A stretch of DNA of 6,095 bases from an uncultured Bacilli bacterium (GTDB lineage Bacteria > Bacillota_I > Bacilli_A > RF39 > UBA660): contig CAKOOO010000029.1 in NCBI GenBank assembly GCA_934098665.1, positions 1 to 6,095 of the forward strand, in the 5' to 3' direction. The stretch's first letter is position 1. The number at the start of each line of letters is the position of its first letter. This document shows, one piece after another, positions 1-5,352 of the stretch. The position numbers and the translations under genes were made by a program. The notes below the pieces were generated by a model, which worked only from the letters and a program-made list of their open reading frames with translations, did no database searches and had not been told where the DNA came from.

Positions 1-164
1 AATTCTTTTTGAAGTGCACATTTTTTAGGCCTACTTATAATATATTCCATAATTTGAATTTGAGTAGTAGTTACACTTGGATACTTTGGCATATCTTTAA
101 CTCCAATGCTATTAATAACTAATTGATGAAATATTTTTATATCTTTTAAAACACTATTATCCAT
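1..164 (-). CDS. MarR-family transcriptional regulator, N-terminal fragment (cut by window edge)
   Basis: Only the first 54 codons are present; the reading frame runs off the left edge of the window. The visible protein begins MDNSVLKDIKIFHQLV and continues to a stretch reading TTTQIQIMEYIISRPKK, followed by a QKE stub. An N-terminal helix, then a T-x-x-Q-x-x-I-x-x-Y-I helix, then the start of a Q-K-(D/E)-L-type segment is the usual opening of MarR winged-helix repressors. The recognition helix and wing lie outside the window, so the ligand and targets cannot be judged. The start ATG has GAGGT at 169-173 and a near-consensus promoter upstream, both of which support it. MarR proteins usually act as dimers and often repress their own promoter and that of a downstream gene. 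Family assignment is fairly likely; function is unknown. Confidence 0.72.
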   Translation of the reverse strand, partial: MDNSVLKDIKIFHQLVINSIGVKDMPKYPSVTTTQIQIMEYIISRPKKCALQKE

Positions 165-187
165 AACAACCTCACATCCTTCTTTAC

Positions 188-233
188 GCACTTATTAATT
201 ATATCATCACAATTCATTTTGTCAATGCACTTA
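188..233 (-). repeat. TAAGTGC direct repeat flanking the MarR promoter (candidate operator)
   Basis: Read on the minus strand, TAAGTGC occurs at 227-233, just upstream of the -35 box, and again at 188-194, just downstream of the -10 box. The flanking bases also match almost completely. The two copies start 39 bases apart and bracket the promoter, as sites for an autoregulator might. MarR proteins normally bind inverted repeats, so a direct repeat is not typical. This is a candidate only. Confidence 0.3.
198..225 (-). promoter_or_regulatory. Near-perfect sigma-A promoter for the MarR gene
   Basis: On the minus strand, TTGACA (220-225) is followed after 16 bases by TATAAT (198-203). Both hexamers match the housekeeping consensus exactly. 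The expected transcription start is near 190, giving a leader of about 25 bases before the ATG at 164. The promoter lies just after the terminator of the preceding gene, so the MarR gene is an independent unit. Confidence 0.85.
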
Positions 234-234
234 C

Positions 235-261
235 AAAATAAAAAACTCAAAATTTGAGTTT
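235..261 (-). terminator. Rho-independent terminator after the kinase-like gene
   Basis: On the minus strand an 8-bp stem, AAACTCAA (254-261) with TTGAGTTT (243-250) around a 3-base loop, is followed by a run of T residues interrupted once (235-245). It starts 14 bases after the TAG stop at 276-278, so it ends that gene's transcript and insulates the MarR promoter. The stem is AT-rich and therefore weak, but the T-run and position are right. Confidence 0.78.
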
Positions 262-275
262 AATTATATTGCAAA

Positions 276-1010
276 CTATCTTTTTATACTTCTTATAAAA
301 TTAGGTTCATAATATTTTTTATTAACAAAAGATTTTGCATCATTTAAGGTTATAATTTCTTTACCAACATTTTCTGAAAGAAGTTTATCAAAAAGTGCTA
401 AAAAATTAACTAAATTAATATCATCTTCATTATACATACTTTTTAGTTCATTATTACTATTAACAAATTCATCAAAAAAGTTGTCTATTAAAAATGTCAT
501 AATTGATTTATTAAAAGTGTTAATATTTTTTCTTAATATCCCATCTTTTTCACTAAAATAATAATCATCTGTGTCAACAGCATAAATTTCATCTTTGTTT
601 TGCATTAAATTATATATAAGGTCATATATAACAATTCCTTCATTTGATATTTTTTTTATATCTCTATACATATTTAAAGTTCCTGTCATAAAGTCTAATA
701 GATTTATATCAAGAGGATTAATTTTATATAAATTTTTTGCATTTACATAATCTGCAATATATCCTACTACATGACTATTAACAGTTATAACATCTATTGG
801 AAATATGAAATAATTAAGTTCTATAAAGTTAAATTTAAGGACATCCTCTTTTGAAGGATAATCATATAAAAAAGGTTCATCAAAGCAATGAAATATTTTA
901 ATAACCTTATCTATTTTGGGGTTATAGTAGCATGTCCCATCACCGCCACCACCTGATAGTCTTCGGATATTTCTTAAAGTATATCTTAACTTTTCTTTAC
1001 TTATTTCCAT
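276..1010 (-). CDS. Hypothetical protein with a degenerate protein-kinase-like fold
   Basis: This 244-residue protein has no signal peptide or membrane segment and is probably cytoplasmic. A glycine-rich loop (GGGGDGTCYY, about residues 20-29) is followed by VIKIF with Lys38, like the ATP-binding loop and beta-3 lysine of kinases. A hinge-like VVGYIADYV stretch lies near 81-89. GIVIYDLIYNLM contains Asp130 and Asn134, and AVDTDDYYF contains Asp146; these resemble the catalytic loop and the DFG-like metal site of kinase/aminoglycoside-phosphotransferase folds. The HRD-like histidine is missing, and the Asp-to-Asn spacing is one residue shorter than usual, so it could be a pseudokinase. I chose the ATG at 1010 because GAGGG (1015-1019) lies four bases upstream, whereas the in-frame ATG at 1040 has no ribosome site and lies inside the likely promoter. 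It sits between two terminators. Substrate is unknown, and the fold call rests on motif reading alone. Confidence 0.6.
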   Translation of the reverse strand: MEISKEKLRYTLRNIRRLSGGGGDGTCYYNPKIDKVIKIFHCFDEPFLYDYPSKEDVLKFNFIELNYFIFPIDVITVNSHVVGYIADYVNAKNLYKINPLDINLLDFMTGTLNMYRDIKKISNEGIVIYDLIYNLMQNKDEIYAVDTDDYYFSEKDGILRKNINTFNKSIMTFLIDNFFDEFVNSNNELKSMYNEDDINLVNFLALFDKLLSENVGKEIITLNDAKSFVNKKYYEPNFIRSIKR

Positions 1011-1030
1011 ATTACCCTCGTCAAGTATGT

Positions 1031-1059
1031 ATACTACCATACATCTTGCTTACTTGCAA
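1031..1059 (-). promoter_or_regulatory. Probable promoter of the kinase-like gene
   Basis: On the minus strand TTGCAA (1054-1059) is followed after 17 bases by TAGTAT (1031-1036), which carries a TGG extension just upstream, as in extended -10 promoters. The preceding gene ends in a terminator at 1061-1095, so a promoter is needed in this short gap. Transcription would begin near 1024, leaving a leader of about 14 bases with the GAGGG ribosome site. The -10 box matches consensus at only four of six positions. Confidence 0.45.
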
Positions 1060-1060
1060 C

Positions 1061-1095
1061 AAAAAAAGAGTAATTATTTTTTCTTTTTACTCTTT
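1061..1095 (-). terminator. Terminator overlapping the end of the cohesin gene
   Basis: On the minus strand AAAGAGTAA (1087-1095) pairs perfectly over 9 bp with TTACTCTTT (1065-1073), followed by an uninterrupted T-run (1061-1067). The 13-base loop (1074-1086) contains the final lysine codons and the TAA stop (1074-1076) of the cohesin gene. The upstream arm is therefore coding sequence. It marks the end of the dockerin-cohesin transcript. Confidence 0.8.
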
Positions 1096-2483
1096 ATTGA
1101 ATCCTCTAAAATATCAAATATTTCATCATTATCATTATTCATTTCATTTTTTATAATGTCAATTTTATCATCAATTTCCTTTACTGATGAAACTTTTGGA
1201 ACATCCGTTTTAATTTTTTTCTTTTTCTTTGATGAAATACATATTATTACAATTAAAGATAAAAGTGTAGAACTTGCAAAAAATATTACTGCATACATAA
1301 GCATTTGATTATTTTTATTAAGTTTTTTTATATAACTATCATCATATTTTATAGCACTATTATCTTTTGTATCATATAAATATAAACCTTTTTCATTTGT
1401 ATCAACATTAAGTGCTTTAATTATTTTAATTCGACTAGATTTAGTAAGTTCTAGGCAATGTATACTTTGATTATTTATAGTAACAGTTCCTTTTTCATAA
1501 TTTTCTAAAGTTTCATCCATATTAAGTGGAAAAAGTGTTATATTTCCAAAGGAAAGTTCTATATATTTTTGATACTTACCATCTTTATATATGTATAATA
1601 TTACATTGCCATTTTCATCCTTTAAACCAACCAAAGTAAAATCAGTTATTTGACTATAAAAAGCAGGTATTTCCATTTCATTTATCGTAACTGTTTTTTC
1701 AATAAAACTATTAGGTTTTTTAAGCATACTTTTTACCTTTACTACAGTATATTTAATGTCATCGACTTGTACTTCAATTGGATTTTTATCAATAACCTCA
1801 ACATTTAATTTATAAGTTTTTTCACTACCATTTTCCGCTACGACAACAATATTAAATGAATTATTTCCTTGAGATACTTCAAGTTCCCCTTCACCATTAA
1901 CTTTTGCTTTATTATCTTCTACTATCGCAGTTACATTTATTTTTGTTTTGTCTTCATCAACTTTAACAGTATATTCCAAAGTATTTTTATTAAATACAGG
2001 GCTAATTTCATAACCATCAACTTTTAAATCTTTTAAATTATTATTACTTGATAAACTTGCTTGATATTCAGAATAAGTTATTGCTTTAACATTTCTTTTA
2101 CCATTTGTTACATCAAAAATACTTTCATCAAAGCCAAATACAGTTGAGGCATCTATATAAAATGATGCAGTTCCGCTTTTATTTGCTTTAAAAGTATAGC
2201 GATAACTTACGGCTTTTGTTGAATTATTTTGAACAACACCAGCATAATGAAGTCCAACATCACTTGATACTAAAGAAAATATACTTTTGTCATAATTTAA
2301 ATTATACTCCCATGAACCTAGTGCTGATGATGATGAAATAGTTACTGTTACCGTTACATTATTACCTACGATAATTTGTGTTGTAGATGTATTAACACTA
2401 ATTGTGGCTCCTGCTGCATTAACTTTTGTAATAAAAGTTAGCATTGTAACTATTGATATAAAATATTTTAATATTTTTTTCAT
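1074..2483 (-). CDS. Membrane-anchored cohesin-domain surface protein with cadherin-like domain
   Basis: This 469-residue exported protein has a signal peptide (1-23, cleavage after KVNA). A cohesin-like beta-sandwich spans about 25-137; its ALGSWEYNLNYDKSIFSLVS segment resembles the typical cohesin strand that ends in YDxxxL. A cadherin-like beta-sandwich (about 148-231) starts NNLKDLKVDGYEISPVF and ends EKTYKLNVEV. Residues 235-385 match nothing I recognise. A membrane segment at about 393-416 is followed by a lysine cluster and a charged cytoplasmic tail with another KKKK end, so the topology is domains outside and tail inside. There is no LPXTG sortase signal. It starts 12 bases after the dockerin gene, with AAGGAGG (2488-2494) four bases before the ATG, so the two are surely co-transcribed. 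The inferred role is membrane receptor for the neighbouring dockerin-bearing hydrolase. The cohesin call comes from pattern only; cohesin-like folds that do not bind dockerin also exist. Confidence 0.8.
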   Translation of the reverse strand: MKKILKYFISIVTMLTFITKVNAAGATISVNTSTTQIIVGNNVTVTVTISSSSALGSWEYNLNYDKSIFSLVSSDVGLHYAGVVQNNSTKAVSYRYTFKANKSGTASFYIDASTVFGFDESIFDVTNGKRNVKAITYSEYQASLSSNNNLKDLKVDGYEISPVFNKNTLEYTVKVDEDKTKINVTAIVEDNKAKVNGEGELEVSQGNNSFNIVVVAENGSEKTYKLNVEVIDKNPIEVQVDDIKYTVVKVKSMLKKPNSFIEKTVTINEMEIPAFYSQITDFTLVGLKDENGNVILYIYKDGKYQKYIELSFGNITLFPLNMDETLENYEKGTVTINNQSIHCLELTKSSRIKIIKALNVDTNEKGLYLYDTKDNSAIKYDDSYIKKLNKNNQMLMYAVIFFASSTLLSLIVIICISSKKKKKIKTDVPKVSSVKEIDDKIDIIKNEMNNDNDEIFDILEDSIKSKKKK

Positions 2484-2487
2484 TTAT

Positions 2488-2494
2488 CCTCCTT
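2488..2494 (-). promoter_or_regulatory. Strong Shine-Dalgarno site of the cohesin gene
   Basis: AAGGAGG on the minus strand, a full match to the anti-Shine-Dalgarno sequence, occupies most of the 12-base gap between the stop of the hydrolase gene (TAA at 2496-2498) and the ATG at 2481-2483. There is no room for a separate promoter inside the gap, which supports a two-gene operon. The spacing of four bases is short but workable. The upstream gene has a weaker site (GAAAGG, ten bases from its ATG), which would favour more cohesin protein than enzyme. Confidence 0.85.
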
Positions 2495-2495
2495 T

Positions 2496-4433
2496 TTATT
2501 TTATTGTTGTATATCCTAAAATATGTTTTTGAACTATAAGTAAATCTTTAATATTAACAGATCCATCATTATTGACATCAGCTGCCTTTAAAAAACTTCC
2601 ACTTAAATTAATATAACCTAAAATGTGTTTTTGAATTTTTAAAAGGTCCGCTATATTGATATTGGCATCACCGGAAGTATCACCTTTAATAGCAATTGAA
2701 TAAGTTTTTTCGTCTTCACCATTTTTGATGGTAATTTCATCTCCAGTTGCTAAAAGGCCACTTGTTTTACCATTAAAACTAATTTCAGCAGATGAGCAAG
2801 ATTTTAAAAATAGTTCTTTTAAAGCGTCAACTGTATAACCTGCAGTTAATATAAATGATGTTTCACTTACTGGCACACCTGATGATGCAACAATATCATT
2901 TACACTTACATTTGCTCCATCTGTTTTAATAATATTAATTACATAATCTTGAACTTTTCCATTTTCAGCAGTTACTTTTAAAGTAGCTACAGTTTTATCA
3001 CTAGTTAAGTTAATATCTCCATCACCAGAAATACTTGCTTTATAGTTAATTACTTCCCCAGATATTTTAACTTTATTAATTCCTGAACCTACATAATAAT
3101 TATATGAATAGTTATCATGACTAAAACCATTTATAGTTTTGCCATTGACAGTCAAATTTTTTAAATGATTATTTGGATTTCCACCATTTGGAAGCAAGGA
3201 AATATCACTTGGCATATCATCATAAACAGGAATTACAAACTTATAATTTACATTATTAAGTAAATCCATTTCCTTATAACCTTCATAAGTTATTGAAGAT
3301 TCATTAGCGGCTCCCCTTATATTAGTCATATATTGATGAGAATAAGCTGCATATGAAGAATATGAACTTACATTAAATTTTTGAAAGTAAGAAGTATCTT
3401 GACCTTTTGAAATATAATAATATGTTATAAAGTCCGCTCCACCTTTAATTGCATTGTCAAGGGAAAGCCAAGGCCTTAAAAAACTTGTTCCACTTACAGC
3501 CCATACAAGCCCATCATTTACTCCAGTATTAGCTCCAATATTATATGGATTATACACCGGATAATATGTTTTTTCATTATAAGTTATTGTACTACCTTTT
3601 AAAGAATTACCAGTGTAATTACCTCCTGTTTCTTGTTTAATTCTACTTGCTAAATAAATTGCATTAGCATTATACATTTTACCGGCGTCATATATAACAC
3701 TAGATTTTTCTTTAATATCTTTTCCATTTAAAATAGCATTAATAGCCTCAACAGTTTGATAACTTTCATCAAAAGATAGTTTTTCAAACATAAATATAAA
3801 TCTTTCATCTAAAAAATTTCTTGGATCCATGTAATATGAAACAACTTCTTTTGAGGCAGCATACCAATTACTTCCCTCCATTACTTTAAAGGTATCATTT
3901 AAATAATCATAACTACCAGAATCCACATTAAAATACCCTTCATAATTTGACTGAATAAAACTTTTACCAATAACACTTTCTTTTGAAGTAGCAACATCAA
4001 ACGGAAGTCCTGTAATATCAGCGGTAAATGTCCAGTCTGGATGTTTTTCTTTTAATGCACATAATCCATTCCAATATGTATTAGGAAATTTAAGACTTTC
4101 CATTTCTTTTTCACAGTCAGTAGTGGCCGTGCTGGGAGTTTCTTTTTCTTCGTACAATGTTACATAACTTGCACAAACATAACCAGTTTCTTCACCTGAA
4201 TAATAAATTTTATACCAGCCATCAGAACATCCTTTTTCATTTGGATAAAGTGTTTTATCCACTAAATCAAAGTTAGCACTAACACCTAATTTTTTTATAT
4301 AACCATAATTTGTTCCAGGACCTTTTCTTAAATAAAGATTATTATAATCAACTCTTAATTTATCTTTAGCATTTACTGAAGAAAACAAAAAAAGGCATAA
4401 CAAAATGAAAAACGATTTAAATATTTTTTTCAT
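2496..4433 (-). CDS. Secreted SH3b / GH73-type glucosaminidase / cadherin-like / dockerin protein
   Basis: This 645-residue exported protein is a putative peptidoglycan hydrolase (endo-beta-N-acetylglucosaminidase type). It has a signal peptide (1-22) and a bacterial SH3 domain (about 24-95, with NNLYLRKGPGTNYG and GWYKIYY), a likely wall-binding module. The glucosaminidase region (about 116-385) contains YYMDPRNFLDERFIF near 200-214 and LASRIKQETGGNYTG, where Glu268 is the likely catalytic acid. A cadherin-like beta-sandwich follows (about 422-503), then a small beta domain (about 507-582) often seen before dockerins, and a type I dockerin (584-641). Both calcium loops are intact: Asp585/Ser587/Asp589/Asn593/Asp596 and Asp619/Asn621/Asp623/Asn627/Asp630, each followed by QKHILGY. 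GAAAGG lies at 4444-4449, and a promoter with repeats lies upstream. The cohesin gene follows 12 bases later. The family reading is strong; the bond cleaved is inferred. Confidence 0.9.
   Translation of the reverse strand: MKKIFKSFFILLCLFLFSSVNAKDKLRVDYNNLYLRKGPGTNYGYIKKLGVSANFDLVDKTLYPNEKGCSDGWYKIYYSGEETGYVCASYVTLYEEKETPSTATTDCEKEMESLKFPNTYWNGLCALKEKHPDWTFTADITGLPFDVATSKESVIGKSFIQSNYEGYFNVDSGSYDYLNDTFKVMEGSNWYAASKEVVSYYMDPRNFLDERFIFMFEKLSFDESYQTVEAINAILNGKDIKEKSSVIYDAGKMYNANAIYLASRIKQETGGNYTGNSLKGSTITYNEKTYYPVYNPYNIGANTGVNDGLVWAVSGTSFLRPWLSLDNAIKGGADFITYYYISKGQDTSYFQKFNVSSYSSYAAYSHQYMTNIRGAANESSITYEGYKEMDLLNNVNYKFVIPVYDDMPSDISLLPNGGNPNNHLKNLTVNGKTINGFSHDNYSYNYYVGSGINKVKISGEVINYKASISGDGDINLTSDKTVATLKVTAENGKVQDYVINIIKTDGANVSVNDIVASSGVPVSETSFILTAGYTVDALKELFLKSCSSAEISFNGKTSGLLATGDEITIKNGEDEKTYSIAIKGDTSGDANINIADLLKIQKHILGYINLSGSFLKAADVNNDGSVNIKDLLIVQKHILGYTTIK
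2514..2684 (-). other. Dockerin-encoding segment: two 34-residue repeats
   Basis: This segment encodes residues 584-640 of the hydrolase. The two calcium-loop helices begin at Asp585 and Asp619, exactly 34 residues (102 bases) apart, and end in IQKHILGY and VQKHILGY. The residues usually contacting cohesin (loop positions 10, 11, 17, 18 and 22) read I-A-Q-K-G in the first repeat and I-K-Q-K-G in the second. This near-symmetry is the property linked to dual binding modes in classical dockerins. Asn593 and Ala590 depart slightly from the commonest loop, but all ligand positions remain acidic, Asn or Ser. Confidence 0.9.
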
Positions 4434-4460
4434 TTTATCACAACCTTTCTACTCTTATAC

Positions 4461-4469
4461 ATTATAACA
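4461..4469 (-). promoter_or_regulatory. Extended -10 promoter of the dockerin-cohesin operon
   Basis: On the minus strand TGT precedes a perfect TATAAT (4461-4466), giving an extended -10 element. Nothing resembling TTGACA lies 16-18 bases upstream; that space is filled by phased TGTCA-like repeats. The expected start is near 4454, giving a leader of about 20 bases with GAAAGG before the ATG at 4433. A promoter lacking a -35 box next to repeats suggests control by an activator. Confidence 0.7.
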
Positions 4470-4475
4470 TATATT

Positions 4476-4500
4476 TGACAAAAAGTGATAAAAAATGACA
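4476..4500 (-). repeat. Three phased TGTCA / TATCA / TGTCA repeats upstream of the operon
   Basis: Read on the minus strand, TGTCA (4496-4500), TATCA (4486-4490) and TGTCA (4476-4480) are separated by five-base T-rich spacers and repeat with an exact 10-base period. They cover the -35 region of the operon promoter. Same-face direct repeats of this kind are typical of OmpR/PhoB-class response regulator sites. The T-rich spacers make some repetition by chance possible. No regulator gene for it is in the window. Confidence 0.45.
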
Positions 4501-5295
4501 TTACCCGAAAAATACATCTAAAAACATCATTACAGCAAAACCAATTATTGTAAATATTGCCATTAAATCTTTACATTTATTTGACTGGCTTTCAGGAATT
4601 AACTCTTCCACTACAACATATATCATCGCACCTGCGGCAAAAGAAAGTAAAAATGGAAGAATATTTTGAACTTTTAAGACAAGTAACGCTCCAAAAACAC
4701 TTGCAATTGGTTCAACAATTCCAGTTAAACTTCCTATCAAAAAGGCTTTTTTGGAACTCATTCCATATCTTTTAAGAGGTAACGAAACTGCAGTACCTTC
4801 TGGGAAATTCTGAAGTCCTATGCCTAAAGCTAATATTAAAGCGGATATTAAAGTTGCTCCATGTAAATTATAGCGTAGTGCGCCAAAGGCTACACCAACT
4901 GCTAAACCTTCTGGAATATTATGAAGTGTAATTGAAAATATTAGCATAAAAGTTTTTTTAAAATTCTTTACATTTTCATTTTTCTTTATTATTTTAGGAA
5001 AAATTTTATCACCAATAAACAAAAGTAATCCTCCACATATAAAGCCAATAGTTACTATAATAGGTCCATTAATATTTAAATTTTCTGCCATAGAAAGTGC
5101 AGGTGATATAAGTGAAAAAAATGATGCAGATATCATTACTCCCGCGGCAAAGCCAAGCATTGCATCAAGTAATGTTTTATTAACTTTTTTAAATAAAAAT
5201 ACAACCATAGCACCTAAAACTGTTATAAAAAAAGTAAACATACAAGCTAAAAATGCTAAAAAAACATAATTAAATGAAGATAAAAATTTAATCAA
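4501..5295 (-). CDS. ZIP-family divalent metal transporter (GufA/ZupT-like), TTG start
   Basis: This 264-residue membrane protein has about eight hydrophobic segments. ZIP transporters bring zinc, iron, manganese or related divalent metals into the cytoplasm. The two signature metal-site helices are present: HNIPEGLAVG (His125, Asn126, Pro128, Glu129; fourth segment) and QNFPEGTAV (Gln162, Asn163, Glu166; fifth segment). IVEPIAS carries Glu195, and VVVEELIPES (Glu230, Glu231) lies in the seventh. Gln in place of His in the second motif is usual in the GufA-like branch. Between segments three and four lies a short lysine-rich loop without the His-rich stretch of some ZIPs. An ATG at 5310 is in frame, but the GAGGTG site (5303-5308) lies inside its first codons, and a -10 box ends only four bases upstream of it. 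TTG at 5295, seven bases after that site, is the better start. The metal cannot be told from sequence. Confidence 0.9.
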   Translation of the reverse strand: MIKFLSSFNYVFLAFLACMFTFFITVLGAMVVFLFKKVNKTLLDAMLGFAAGVMISASFFSLISPALSMAENLNINGPIIVTIGFICGGLLLFIGDKIFPKIIKKNENVKNFKKTFMLIFSITLHNIPEGLAVGVAFGALRYNLHGATLISALILALGIGLQNFPEGTAVSLPLKRYGMSSKKAFLIGSLTGIVEPIASVFGALLVLKVQNILPFLLSFAAGAMIYVVVEELIPESQSNKCKDLMAIFTIIGFAVMMFLDVFFG

Positions 5296-5302
5296 AATAA
5301 AA

Positions 5303-5319
5303 CACCTCATAGTATTATA
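5303..5319 (-). promoter_or_regulatory. -10 box and ribosome site that decide the ZIP start
   Basis: On the minus strand TATAAT (5314-5319) is followed by GAGGTG (5303-5308) and, seven bases on, TTG (5293-5295). Transcription would begin around 5307, leaving only a leader of about a dozen bases. No good -35 box is visible; GATACC is a poor match at 17-base spacing. The arrangement makes the upstream ATG at 5310 unlikely to be translated. Confidence 0.6.
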
Positions 5320-5352
5320 TAAGACATTTTATTTTAGGTATCTACAATTAGC

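Noticed and set aside
945..955. GC-rich patch in the kinase-like gene as sign of transfer
   Set aside because: It is simply the codons of the glycine-rich loop (four Gly in a row), and the surrounding composition matches the rest of the window.
1008..1040. ATG at 1040 as start of the kinase-like gene
   Set aside because: It has no ribosome site and lies inside the likely promoter. The ATG at 1010 has GAGGG four bases upstream.
932..1156. Plus-strand open frame of 74 codons
   Set aside because: It is antisense to the kinase-like gene and the end of the cohesin gene, has a low-complexity His/Tyr/Phe composition, and has no ribosome site or recognisable domain.
1027..1308. Plus-strand open frame of 93 codons
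   Set aside because: It is antisense to the lysine-rich tail of the cohesin gene, and the runs of Phe and Ser simply mirror the AAA-rich codons. It also crosses the terminator.
2496..4433. A cellulosome component
   Set aside because: The enzyme region reads as a glucosaminidase with an SH3b wall-binding module, and there is no cellulase, carbohydrate-binding module or multi-cohesin scaffold in the window.
4476..4500. Terminator of the ZIP gene
   Set aside because: The T-rich tracts have no inverted repeat before them; the TGTCA-like copies are direct repeats. The ZIP transcript may read into the operon.
4557..4775. Plus-strand open frame of 72 codons
   Set aside because: It lies wholly inside the ZIP gene on the opposite strand. 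The ZIP frame has clear family motifs and this one has none.
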